A stretch of 64,000 bases of DNA from Aminicenans sp964648465 (GTDB lineage: Bacteria > Acidobacteriota > Aminicenantia > Aminicenantales > Aminicenantaceae): positions 66,578 through 130,577 of the forward strand of contig CAZYMU010000002.1 in assembly GCA_964648465.1 (NCBI GenBank), read 5' to 3'. Shown piece by piece: positions 1 to 7,852 of this stretch. The notes under the pieces are model-generated. The model saw only the letters and a program-made list of their open reading frames with translations. It was not told where the DNA came from and did no database searches. The first letter of the stretch is position 1. Every line of letters begins with the position of its first letter. A program made the position numbers and the translations under genes.

Positions 1-64
1 GAACTCTTTTATCGTTAAAATTGTCAGTAATAGCTTTTATCTTTTTAAGGTCAACTCCTTTCAT
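1..64 (-). CDS. 5' end of a probable heptose-phosphate kinase (partial)
   Basis: Only the first 21 codons lie in the window; the gene runs off the left edge on the minus strand. The start ATG (64-62) overlaps the stop of the PHP gene as ATGA and has a good GGAGG about 7 nt upstream. The visible residues (MKGVDLKKIKAI, then DNFNDKRV) resemble the N-terminus of RfaE/HldE-type kinases, where such a stretch precedes the first beta strand. ADP-heptose synthesis would fit the glycosyltransferase, O-antigen ligase and PHP genes that precede it. The identification rests on a very short stretch and on context, so it is tentative; the existence of a translated start is much surer. Confidence 0.45.
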   Translation of the reverse strand, partial: MKGVDLKKIKAITDNFNDKRV

Positions 65-1227
65 TGTTTTTCCTCCGTTAGAAAAATAGGATTGGAAACA
101 ATCCATGGGACTTTTTTATTCAGTGGGGTTCTTTCCTTGAGGTAGACTTCGACCCTGTAAACGCCTGGCTGTGTCGCCTTATATGACAGCATTTCTTCTC
201 GCGAATGATGAATTGTATTTCCGTTGTGAATGAGAAAAGCTTCCTTAGCAAAAGGAAATGGAGTTTTAATATAGAGAGTGGTGACAGAATCAAGCGAAGT
301 TGTTCCTCCCATTGGGATCTTTTTTTTGCCTTTTTCAGCCCAAAACCGGAATCCATCTGCTTGAGCAGCAGAGTCCACAGCATTGTAAAAATTTCCGTGT
401 TTCAAAAGGTCATAAATCTGTCGTTTGGCAGTTTCAAAGTCCGCTGAAAGAGGTTTTTTGAGGGGGAGATGAAGCCTGAGGAGGAAGAATAGAGACCTGT
501 AAAGAAGGTGGGCATCCACGCTAAAATAGCCGTAAATCGGGTGCAGCTTGTTGAGTGCATCCCATTTTTTTAGATTTTTTTCCGGTCGGACCAGTATTTT
601 TAGAAGAGCATATTGAGGTTTTATGAATAAGGCAGGCATATGAGGCAGGGAACGGATAAAGTCTTTTTTCAGCATACTGTCGGCATTTATTATTTCAATT
701 CCTGAATAGTCGATAAACTTGCCCCACGACCAGCTAACTTTTGAGTAAGGATGAGCTATTATGGTAAATCCATGTAAAGCTTTTATTTGATAAACAGATT
801 CCTCTGCATTTTGAGAAAAAGAATGCGAAGGAGTCTTGAAATCCAGTGCAACAAGATGGCCTCTGCTTATAGAAAGCTCGGATCCGGAAAGCACAAGTAC
901 TCCTTTTTTCCAGCCCTGGCAGGCAAGTGCCTCGAAATTTGGTTCTCCATGGTCCGTAAGAATAATGAAATCGAGTGAGGCTGATGAGGCAAGTGCTGCG
1001 ATTTCTTCGATATTTTTTCTCCCATCTGAAAAGGTAGAGTGCATATGATAAGCCCCTTCTACTTCCCGGAGAGATACATCTTGAGAGGATGGTTTGTATG
1101 TTTTAAACCTGAAGAGGTTAAAGCTCAGCCACAGGGAATAAATCAGAAATATACCCAGCAGGATGTACAGGAATGATAGAACTAAACGTTGTGCTTTTGA
1201 ACGAGGTGCCTTTTTATTTCTCTTCAT
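61..1227 (-). CDS. Membrane-anchored PHP-domain phosphoesterase
   Basis: A PHP-family metal-dependent phosphoesterase of 388 residues. One N-terminal membrane segment (about residues 17-38) is followed by the PHP signature: H61 and H63 in HMHSTFSDG, D92-H93 in TDHGEPN, E117 in SGSELS, and later His residues in AHPYSK and VDAHLL. The anchor puts the catalytic domain outside the cytoplasm or at the membrane surface; substrate unknown. The start overlaps the O-antigen ligase by 14 bp and has no strong ribosome-binding site, so translation is probably coupled. The operon context suggests a role in envelope polysaccharide metabolism, but that is inference. Family assignment is secure, function is not. 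Confidence 0.8.
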   Translation of the reverse strand: MKRNKKAPRSKAQRLVLSFLYILLGIFLIYSLWLSFNLFRFKTYKPSSQDVSLREVEGAYHMHSTFSDGRKNIEEIAALASSASLDFIILTDHGEPNFEALACQGWKKGVLVLSGSELSISRGHLVALDFKTPSHSFSQNAEESVYQIKALHGFTIIAHPYSKVSWSWGKFIDYSGIEIINADSMLKKDFIRSLPHMPALFIKPQYALLKILVRPEKNLKKWDALNKLHPIYGYFSVDAHLLYRSLFFLLRLHLPLKKPLSADFETAKRQIYDLLKHGNFYNAVDSAAQADGFRFWAEKGKKKIPMGGTTSLDSVTTLYIKTPFPFAKEAFLIHNGNTIHHSREEMLSYKATQPGVYRVEVYLKERTPLNKKVPWIVSNPIFLTEEKQ

Positions 1228-2443
1228 TAATCTGAGTTTTATTTTTAAGGATACGTTCCAGAGTGAAAGGAACAGCCATCATATAGAGAAAAAGCGAAGT
1301 AATTTCTGAGTCTCCGAAATTGTATTCAAATATGCCTGCTGTTATGAGTGCTAAGAGTGCGGCCAGAGAAGCCGCGGCAAAGGGGAAGACAGAGGAATCT
1401 TTGGGTTTGATAAGCTTGATAAGTGAAATAAATATCCAGATTACGAATACAAGCCAGGCAAGCAGTGTTGGAATCCCCCTTTCTGCTGCGATTTGAATGA
1501 AGTTGTTGTGAAGATGAACATTCCTCTTCGCCTCTTCGGAAAGGCCGTATTCAGGATTTTGGAATACCATGTCCACTGTGTCTGGACCTGTACCAAAGAG
1601 AGGGAAATCCTTGATTATTTTAATCCCGGCATGTAAATATTCGATTCTCTGCGTGTTGGAATAGCCATTCAAGCTGAAGATGCTGAGGGCTCTCTTTTTT
1701 ACGTCCCGGGGGCTTAGAAGAAAAATTAGTCCCACAGCGAGGGGAATGATGATTAAAGCTTTAGGTTTGTAAAGAAAAAGGAGCACGAGTGAAGCGACAA
1801 TGATTCCAATCCAGGCACATCTTGTTAGAGTAAATATTAGTGCGATAGTGGAAAGGAGAAATCCCAATCCCCAGAGGAACCTTACCCTGTTGCGGTAAAA
1901 CAGAAACATACTCAAAGCCATAGTGCTGAAGAGAAGCAGAAGGCCGGCCTGTGTCATGTAATGTCCCATAAATCCTGCCACTCTTTCTCCCGGCGAGGCC
2001 TTAAATATGAAATAGAAAATAGAACAGAGAATAGTAATATATCCCGAAGCCAGAAGAGCCAGGCTGGCATTTTTAATATCTTTTTCCCTGCTAAATCCAG
2101 TGTAGACCATTGGGATTATAAGGAAAAGGAGGAGCTCCCTGCAGTCTTTTAAACTGACCTCAGGATTAACCGATAAAAAGGAAGAAATAAGTGAAAGGAT
2201 GCAGTAAACGGCCATGGCCCAGAAGAAAGGGGGCACAAGAAATTTTTGTTTTTTAGTTAAGAGTAGGATGAGCCAGCAAAGAAGAGAGATGGAAAGAATA
2301 ATCTGACTTATGCTTATGGATATCATTGAAAAAAGCAGATAGAACATAAGGGTTACCGGGAGAACGGCTAAAATTTTTATTTGGTGGCTTTTTACACTCA
2401 TTATGAATAGTAGGATAATATAATAGAAGGTCAAAAAGTTCAA
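1214..2443 (-). CDS. O-antigen ligase / polymerase family membrane protein
   Basis: A 409-residue protein with about ten to twelve hydrophobic segments. Its C-terminal half carries the Wzy_C/WaaL-type periplasmic pattern HLHNNFIQIAAERG, followed by another membrane segment. Family members join O-antigen chains to lipid A-core (WaaL) or polymerise repeat units (Wzy); sequence alone does not separate the two. It sits between a family 9 glycosyltransferase and a PHP protein. The start shown is a TTG with no clear ribosome-binding site. An ATG at 2401 (MSVKSHQIK) is an alternative that would trim 14 hydrophobic residues. Confidence 0.8.
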   Translation of the reverse strand: MNFLTFYYIILLFIMSVKSHQIKILAVLPVTLMFYLLFSMISISISQIILSISLLCWLILLLTKKQKFLVPPFFWAMAVYCILSLISSFLSVNPEVSLKDCRELLLFLIIPMVYTGFSREKDIKNASLALLASGYITILCSIFYFIFKASPGERVAGFMGHYMTQAGLLLLFSTMALSMFLFYRNRVRFLWGLGFLLSTIALIFTLTRCAWIGIIVASLVLLFLYKPKALIIIPLAVGLIFLLSPRDVKKRALSIFSLNGYSNTQRIEYLHAGIKIIKDFPLFGTGPDTVDMVFQNPEYGLSEEAKRNVHLHNNFIQIAAERGIPTLLAWLVFVIWIFISLIKLIKPKDSSVFPFAAASLAALLALITAGIFEYNFGDSEITSLFLYMMAVPFTLERILKNKTQINEEK

Positions 2444-2487
2444 ATAGCAAATAATCAGGATGGATTCAACTTGTATTCCAATTTAAT

Positions 2488-3552
2488 TTATTGAAGAAAA
2501 GTAAGGCAGGCTTGATAAACTTCTTCAGGAGTGATGTTTCTTAGGCACCTGAAATCTCCGTAAATACAGTGTCTTTGTTTGCAGGGGCGGCATTCAAACT
2601 CCTTTTCAATTATAAATGCATTTGCCTGCCATGGGGCGAAATTGGCAGGGAGAGTAGGTCCAAAATAAGCCACTATAGGAGTAGAAGTAGATGCTGCAAT
2701 GTGCATAGGGCCGGAGTCAGGGCCTACAAACAGGGATGAACAGGATATGAGCTCTTTTAATTCCCTTAGATTAATCCTGTCGACAAGGGAGAAAAGAGGC
2801 ACAGCGCTTTCTTTCAATATTTTTTCTCCAGCAATTTTATCTTCACGAGCACCTACCAGGATAATCTTTACATTTGGAAATTCAGACAAGAGATGAACTA
2901 ATTTGATTATATTGTCTGTTCCCCAGTCGCGAAATTTGTTCCCGGCGCTTATGTGTACTATTATGACCCTGGATTTGTTGAGATTGTTTTTAGATAGGAA
3001 TGCTTTTACTCTTTTCATTTCTGCTTCTTGAGCTTTTGGGAGAAATGACGGTGGAGAAGAGGTGGTTGTAATCCCCAGGGCTTTGACAAGGTTGATGTGG
3101 TTTTCAACGCTGTGAAAAGTGCCTTTTTTGGGTTTGCGGGGGAGCTTGATGTCATAGATAAAATTCTTGTATTTTATTCTGTATCCGATTTTTAACTTTG
3201 CTTTGGAAAATAGAGTTATAAGAGATGCTGTCGGCCCTCCGTGAAAGTCGATAACCACATCATACTTTTCTTGTCGGACCTTGCGGATATGTTTTATGAA
3301 TTCTTGTGTGCTTAAATTCTTTGGTAATATGATGACTTTGGATAGAGCAGGGTTTCCCTCGACGAGTTCCTTGTATGGTTCTTCTATGATGTATGAAATA
3401 GCGGCTTGGGGAAAGCTTTCTTTTAGTACCGAGACTGCAGGGGTAGTCATGACGACGTCTCCGATTCGTCTCAGCCTTATAAGAAGAACTTTTTTTATTG
3501 AGGACGGATCAATCCTTAGTTGCTCTGTCTGGTTCAATGGTTGCCTCGTCAA
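2488..3552 (-). CDS. Glycosyltransferase family 9 (ADP-heptose:LPS heptosyltransferase-like)
   Basis: GT9/WaaF-type enzyme of about 335-354 residues. The N-terminal Rossmann start KKVLLIRLRRIGDVVMTTPA and the nucleotide-sugar site VGPDSGPMHIAAS with a downstream PTLPANFAPW are typical of heptosyltransferases, which add L,D-heptose from ADP-heptose to the LPS inner core at the cytoplasmic face. The C-terminus has a Cys-rich stretch (CRPCKQRHC) common in this subgroup. The start is unsure: the longest frame begins with TTG at 3552 inside the Trm112 gene without a ribosome-binding site, and most homologues begin close to the KKVLLIRL segment (about residue 20). No ATG lies between. Confidence 0.85.
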   Translation of the reverse strand: MTRQPLNQTEQLRIDPSSIKKVLLIRLRRIGDVVMTTPAVSVLKESFPQAAISYIIEEPYKELVEGNPALSKVIILPKNLSTQEFIKHIRKVRQEKYDVVIDFHGGPTASLITLFSKAKLKIGYRIKYKNFIYDIKLPRKPKKGTFHSVENHINLVKALGITTTSSPPSFLPKAQEAEMKRVKAFLSKNNLNKSRVIIVHISAGNKFRDWGTDNIIKLVHLLSEFPNVKIILVGAREDKIAGEKILKESAVPLFSLVDRINLRELKELISCSSLFVGPDSGPMHIAASTSTPIVAYFGPTLPANFAPWQANAFIIEKEFECRPCKQRHCIYGDFRCLRNITPEEVYQACLTFLQ

Positions 3553-3697
3553 TGAGCATAACCGGGATGTCGTCTTTTATAGGGTACACACGAGAGCATT
3601 TTACGCACTTAAGGCCTTTCTCATCGGCTGTAAGTTTGACATCTGCCTTGCATATTGGGCAGGCAAGGATTGCAAGAAGCTGGGGGTCTATTGTCAT
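3509..3697 (-). CDS. Trm112-family zinc-ribbon protein
   Basis: A 62-residue Trm112/YcaR-like protein. Two CxxC pairs (C13/C16 in CPIC and C31/C34 in CVKC) form a zinc knuckle, followed by the family's YPIKDDIPVML segment. In eukaryotes and archaea Trm112 activates methyltransferases; bacterial versions are commonly found beside LPS genes and their role is poorly defined. The start ATG at 3697 is chosen over an in-frame upstream start because a GAGGAG lies about 7 nt before it. Its 3' end overlaps the longest reading of the next gene by 44 bp. It is the first gene of the minus-strand envelope operon. Confidence 0.85.
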   Translation of the reverse strand: MTIDPQLLAILACPICKADVKLTADEKGLKCVKCSRVYPIKDDIPVMLIDEATIEPDRATKD

Positions 3698-3838
3698 CTT
3701 TTTTCTCCTCCTCAATATCATATAAATTATTTGCTAGCCAGTCAATATTTTGCTCTGTTAGTAAATAGCAGATGGTTTTTCGTTGACACCAAATGAGGGC
3801 TGTGGTATTAGTTTCTAGGTAAGGGAGGAATAAATCCG

Positions 3839-4537
3839 ATGAAAAATCAAGATAATAAAGTTTCCCCTCCTAAGACCCGTATCAACAAGATTATGCTTGG
3901 GTCTCTTGAGCGCCCGGCACTACACTGGATGGCAAAACATTTACCATCATGGGTGCTTCCTGACCATCTTTCGCTTGTAGCCATCATTTCTGCCGTGGTT
4001 ATTTTCATATCCTACTGGTTAGCGCGTTTTAGCCTGGATTGGCTTTGGCTGGTCAATTTTGCCCTTATAGTGCACTGGGCAGGCGATAGTCTGGATGGAA
4101 CCCTTGCCAGAGTCCGTCATATTGAACGCGAACGCTATGGTCTTTTTGTTGACCACAATTGCGATACAATCTCCATGTTCTTAATCTGTGTGGGAATGGG
4201 TGTATCCCCCTTGATGGACTTAAGCATTTCGCTTTTGGTTCTTATCGCCTATTATTCTATGTCCATATTGGTTTATCTTATCTCGATGGCGCGTGGGGTT
4301 TTTAAAATTTCCTTTGGTGGGTTAGGGCCTACCGAAGTAAGACTTGCAATTATTATTGCTAATATCATTATTTGGTGTTTTAAAAACCCTGTAGTTGGAA
4401 TCGGCAAAATTAACTTGACTATTTTTAGCTGGATTGGACTTATTGCGGCGATAATTCTGTTGGTAATTTACTTAGTTTCTTTTGAAATCGAACGGAGAAA
4501 ACTGGCGCGTTTGGATCCGATGCCAAAGAGAAAATAA
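3839..4537 (+). CDS. CDP-alcohol phosphatidyltransferase family protein
   Basis: A 232-residue integral membrane enzyme with five or six membrane segments. The complete catalytic signature of the family is present: D83, D86-G87, A90-R91, G101, D105 and D109, which bind the CDP-lipid and metal ions. Family members move a phosphatidyl group from CDP-diacylglycerol to an alcohol, making phosphatidylglycerophosphate, phosphatidylinositol phosphate or related lipids; the acceptor cannot be read from the sequence. GGGAGGA lies 8-9 nt before the ATG. It stands alone on plus between two minus-strand operons, separate from pssA at 27.7 kb, so it probably makes a different lipid. Confidence 0.85.
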   Translation: MKNQDNKVSPPKTRINKIMLGSLERPALHWMAKHLPSWVLPDHLSLVAIISAVVIFISYWLARFSLDWLWLVNFALIVHWAGDSLDGTLARVRHIERERYGLFVDHNCDTISMFLICVGMGVSPLMDLSISLLVLIAYYSMSILVYLISMARGVFKISFGGLGPTEVRLAIIIANIIIWCFKNPVVGIGKINLTIFSWIGLIAAIILLVIYLVSFEIERRKLARLDPMPKRK

Positions 4538-4593
4538 GTCTTGGGAGTCAAATCTGTATAACAATTTTATAATTATTATTAAATCTGGATCAT

Positions 4594-5598
4594 TCAGTTC
4601 AGTATCTCCACTTCTCTTTTTCCTTCAACAATCTCACCTATAACCCATGCTTTCTGACCAAGTTCTTCAAATAAGGTGATTGCTTTCTCTGCACTTCGTG
4701 TGCTTGAGACAAGAACCATCCCAATACCCATGTTAAACGTCCTGAACATTTCCTTTTCTGCTATTGTTCCTTTTTTCTGAATCTTTCTAAAAATTGGAGG
4801 AATATGCCAGGACCCTTTCTTTATCCTAGCTGCAAGGCCTTCCGGGAGGACTCTTGGGATATTTCCATAAAAACCTCCTCCGGTAATATGAGCCATGGAT
4901 TTAATACGGATTCTCTTAATGACTTTTAGGATTGACCTCGTATAAATCCTGGTTGGTTTAAGCAGTTCTTTTCCTATTTTTCCACTCATTTCTTCATGGC
5001 TGAATGTTTTTCGTACAAGCGAAAAACCGTTGCTGTGAATACCACTTGAGGCAAGCCCCAGGATTTTATCTTCTTTTCGGCAGAGATGGCCATCGATTAT
5101 TTTCTCCCGGCTCACGATGCCGGTGCAAAAACCGGCAAGGTCGAATTTATCTTGTGAATACATTCCTGGAAGCTCTGCAGTTTCCCCTCCAACAAGAGCG
5201 CAGCCTGCTTCCTGACACCCTCTGGCAATACCTTTCATTAGAGAATAGAGTTTTTTCTTGTTAAGCTTTCCGCATGCTATGTAATCCAAAAAGAGCAGCG
5301 GTTCCGCACCTGCCACTACGACATCATCCGCACACATTGCTACAAGATCGATTCCTATAGTGTCATATTTATTTAAAGCGTCTGCCAGCAGTAATTTAGT
5401 GCCTACGCCGTCCGTGGAAGAGACTATGACGGGATCTTTTATTCCTTTGAGACATGGCATGAAAAGTCCACTGAACCCCCCAATTTTTCCCAGGACTTCT
5501 GGACGCCGTGTTTTTTCTATGAGGTGTTCGATTTCCTTGATAAATACTTCAGCCTTGTCGATGTCAACGCCGGCTTTTTTATAGGTTAGAGGTGACAT
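4594..5598 (-). CDS. purM: Phosphoribosylformylglycinamidine cyclo-ligase (AIR synthetase)
   Basis: PurM catalyses the ATP-dependent closure of FGAM to aminoimidazole ribonucleotide in de novo purine synthesis. At 334 residues it has the usual length. Family landmarks are present: YKKAGVDI at the N-terminus, GGFSGLF, STDGVGTKL, the GGETAELPGMY segment and HITGGGFYGN. A GGGGG stretch lies about 8 nt before the ATG. Its start lies inside the end of the upstream glycosyltransferase gene (20-bp overlap), so a purine gene is coupled translationally to two sugar transferases; no other pur gene is near. Confidence 0.96.
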   Translation of the reverse strand: MSPLTYKKAGVDIDKAEVFIKEIEHLIEKTRRPEVLGKIGGFSGLFMPCLKGIKDPVIVSSTDGVGTKLLLADALNKYDTIGIDLVAMCADDVVVAGAEPLLFLDYIACGKLNKKKLYSLMKGIARGCQEAGCALVGGETAELPGMYSQDKFDLAGFCTGIVSREKIIDGHLCRKEDKILGLASSGIHSNGFSLVRKTFSHEEMSGKIGKELLKPTRIYTRSILKVIKRIRIKSMAHITGGGFYGNIPRVLPEGLAARIKKGSWHIPPIFRKIQKKGTIAEKEMFRTFNMGIGMVLVSSTRSAEKAITLFEELGQKAWVIGEIVEGKREVEILN

Positions 5599-6718
5599 AA
5601 TAATTTCCCCCTTTAATATTGATTCCTTTTTTCCGGGCTAGTGTATCATACACGTTGATGATTTTGTCGGCCATGGACTCGGCCGAAAATTTCTGATGGA
5701 CAACCTCGTATCCTCTTTCTCCCAGGCGTGATGCAAGTGTTCTGTCGTTGTAGAGCTTAAGGATGGACTTGGCTAAAGCTGAAGGCCTGCGTGGGGGGAC
5801 TAACAGGCCTGTTTCTCCTTGAATTACAACTTCAGGGATTCCTCCGACTTTAGTAGCCACAACGGGCAGCCGGCAGGCCATGGCATCCATAAGGATGCTT
5901 CCCATTCCTTCCATATGAGAAGAGAGTACAAACAAATCAAGAGATGCGAGGATCTGAGGAACATCTTTTCTGAATCCGAGGAAGAATACCATGTCTTCTA
6001 CATCGATCTCTTTTACCTGCCTGTTTAATTCCATCTTTAAAGGCCCCTCACCCACTATTATAACTTTAATCTTAGGTGCGACTTCTTTGAGTAGCTTTGT
6101 AGCCTGGATTAAATATTTATGACCTTTGTGGTCTGCAAGATGCGCCACTATCCCTACAAGAAAATTATCTGGAGAACAGGATATCTCACGACGAAGATAG
6201 TCGCTTGAAACAGCCTTCTTGTATGGAGTAAAGTCAATTCCATCAGGAACAACTCTTATTATTCCTGGATTTATTCCTCCATCAACAAGGACATTTTTTA
6301 CTCCTTCAGAGACAGCAATGATGGCATCGATATGTTTCATATATTTAGCACGGGATAAATAATTGCTTTTTAGCTGGAAATCTACCCGCCTTGAAATGAT
6401 TCTCAGAGGAACTTTGGCCAGGGATGCAGCTGCGGATCCAACCGTTATGGAATGTGCGTCGTGGAAATGGACCAGACGGCATTTCCTGCGCTTCATGGCA
6501 CTTGCGAGCCGGAGCACGGCTACAATGTCAAGTTCATTTCCGATTTTTATAGGGATGACAGGAAGGTTTGCCTCTAAGGCTTTGCGGTGAAGTGGGCTGC
6601 TGGGCTGGACACAATAATGAAAGAGAAAACCTTTTCGTTTCAGCTCTTTTGCCAGGAAGAAAGACTGTCTCTGTCCGCCTCTCCATTCCTTGCCCGCATC
6701 AATTTGAAAAAGGCTCAA
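5579..6718 (-). CDS. Glycosyltransferase family 4
   Basis: A 379-residue GT-B enzyme of family 4. The N-terminal half starts with the acceptor-site pattern GKEWRGGQRQ; the C-terminal half carries the nucleotide-sugar site with SSHMEGMGSILMDAMACRLP and VGGIPEVV, where the retaining Glu lies. It is probably cytoplasmic at the membrane surface, working on LPS or capsule. The start is TTG at 6718, supported by a GGAG six nucleotides upstream; it overlaps the end of the GT2 gene by 20 bp. Donor and acceptor sugars cannot be deduced. Confidence 0.88.
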   Translation of the reverse strand: MSLFQIDAGKEWRGGQRQSFFLAKELKRKGFLFHYCVQPSSPLHRKALEANLPVIPIKIGNELDIVAVLRLASAMKRRKCRLVHFHDAHSITVGSAAASLAKVPLRIISRRVDFQLKSNYLSRAKYMKHIDAIIAVSEGVKNVLVDGGINPGIIRVVPDGIDFTPYKKAVSSDYLRREISCSPDNFLVGIVAHLADHKGHKYLIQATKLLKEVAPKIKVIIVGEGPLKMELNRQVKEIDVEDMVFFLGFRKDVPQILASLDLFVLSSHMEGMGSILMDAMACRLPVVATKVGGIPEVVIQGETGLLVPPRRPSALAKSILKLYNDRTLASRLGERGYEVVHQKFSAESMADKIINVYDTLARKKGINIKGGNYYVTSNL

Positions 6719-7472
6719 TCTTCTCTCCTTTCTTCCATATCTCTTTGAGCTTTGCGTATCTGGCGAAGACAGAGTAGCTGTGAAGGGCAGAAATTACAAA
6801 ACCGGCATATCCATCCAAAAACCCGGCTTTCAGAAAAAAAGATTTTATGAATTGAAAAAAAGGAAGGATTGCCAGATTGTACCAGTGACATTTCTTATTC
6901 TGTGCATATATCTTTTGTGCAGCGAGATCGGAAAACTTGTTGATCCGTTTAAGGTGGTCATGTATATCACGGTATGTAAAGTGATAAATAACACCTTTTA
7001 ACCTTTGTATTTTCCCTTCAATATTCAGGTTTTCATGGATATACTTACCTTCCCAGATGGCCTTATCTTTGCGGAATAAACGGATTTTCCTGTCGGGATA
7101 CCAGCCGGAATGGCGTATCCATTTCCACAGGTAATAGACTTTCCGTGGGATGGAGAAACCAGAACAATCCGGCTGCTCCTCTTTCATCTGGAGTATTTCC
7201 TCACGCAGTTCTGGCGAAAGCCGTTCATCTGCATCTAGGGAAAAAATCCACGGATAGGAAGCTTTACTATTAGCGAAATTTTTTTGGTCAGCATAATTGG
7301 TCCATTTCCGCTGGAAAACGTGCTTTGAATGGCTTTTAGCAATTTTGAGAGTATCATCCGTGCTGAAACTGTCCACAATGATGATTTCAGAGGCAATGTC
7401 GGAAATACTCCCTAGGGCAGCCTCGATGTTTTTCTCTTCATTGTAAGTAATGATTACAGCTGAAATTTGCAT
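6699..7472 (-). CDS. Glycosyltransferase family 2 (LPS core WaaE-like)
   Basis: A GT-A transferase of 257 residues. Seen: the N-terminal VIITYNEEKNIEAAL, a DSFSTDD loop, and SLDADERLSPEL containing the metal-binding DxD-type site. The pattern matches the WaaE/KdtX group that adds glucose to heptose in the LPS core. A C-terminal amphipathic or membrane-associated region lies around FFLKAGFLDGYAGFV. I use ATG at 7472 (MQISAVII), the usual family start; a GTG at 7496 and an ATG at 7481 are in frame. No Shine-Dalgarno precedes any of them, but an extended -10 (TGC-TAATAT) ends 7 nt before 7472, which suggests a leaderless transcript. Confidence 0.85.
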   Translation of the reverse strand: MQISAVIITYNEEKNIEAALGSISDIASEIIIVDSFSTDDTLKIAKSHSKHVFQRKWTNYADQKNFANSKASYPWIFSLDADERLSPELREEILQMKEEQPDCSGFSIPRKVYYLWKWIRHSGWYPDRKIRLFRKDKAIWEGKYIHENLNIEGKIQRLKGVIYHFTYRDIHDHLKRINKFSDLAAQKIYAQNKKCHWYNLAILPFFQFIKSFFLKAGFLDGYAGFVISALHSYSVFARYAKLKEIWKKGEKIEPFSN

Positions 7473-7479
7473 TTCTTCC

Positions 7480-7488
7480 ATATTAGCA
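7480..7488 (-). promoter_or_regulatory. Extended -10 for GT2 gene, leaderless geometry
   Basis: On the minus strand TGC-TAATAT ends 7 nt before the ATG at 7472. No convincing -35 is present; the position where it would lie meets the edge of repeat copy R1 (7506). Confidence 0.4.
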
Positions 7489-7504
7489 TAATTCACATCA
7501 TTTG

Positions 7505-7640
7505 TGGATTATTCATAAAGAATGCCGATACCTTTATTTAAGCTTGATGAAATATGCTAGTCAAAGCAAATGAATTTGAGGGGATGGAGGAAGCGACATT
7601 AAAAGATTTAGCCTTGCCGAGTCGATATTCGAGGGAACCA
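7505..7640 (+). repeat. Mosaic intergenic repeat, copy R1 (module A plus tail)
   Basis: Begins GGATTATTCATAAAG then AATGCCGATACC; its first ~40 nt match copy R3 (reverse complement) almost perfectly, including the following TTTATTTAA. A second block (about 7600-7640, GATTTAGCCTT through CGAGGGAA) matches the tail of copy R5 at 60920-60956. The hairpin core and the 120-bp element are absent here. It occupies the first half of the gene-free stretch 7473-7852. Confidence 0.7.
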
Positions 7641-7852
7641 GACGAAGTCTGGCCTGATGGATGTGTGAGCACTGTATAATCAAAAGGGCGGTGTTAATTA
7701 TGGCTCGCGTATATTGTGGCGGTGCTTAAGATAAGCATGCGGAGTTCCAGCAGAGCCGAGAAGATCAGGAGGAAATGGCGTTAAAAATCTTAGTGGAGCG
7801 CAGACATGCCCTCAAATTCATCTTATCCAAATCTAGCGTCCCCTTTAATAGC
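7641..7852. other. Gene-free stretch after repeat R1
   Basis: About 210 nt between repeat R1 and the TolC gene. It holds a small perfect hairpin at 7638-7652 (CCAGAC, loop GAA, GTCTGG) and no open frame with coding character. I compared it by eye with SRP RNA and RNase P cores and saw no match. Possibly decayed sequence. Confidence 0.4.

Noticed and set aside
7584..7679. A 31-codon frame in the gene-free stretch after GT2, preceded by GAGGGG
   Set aside because: It runs through the R1 repeat tail; the matching block in R5 does not keep this frame, so it is probably not coding.
7641..7852. Possible structured RNA (SRP RNA or RNase P) between GT2 and tolC
   Set aside because: I looked for the SRP GGAAG/GCAG core and RNase P conserved blocks and found none; only a small 6-bp hairpin remains.
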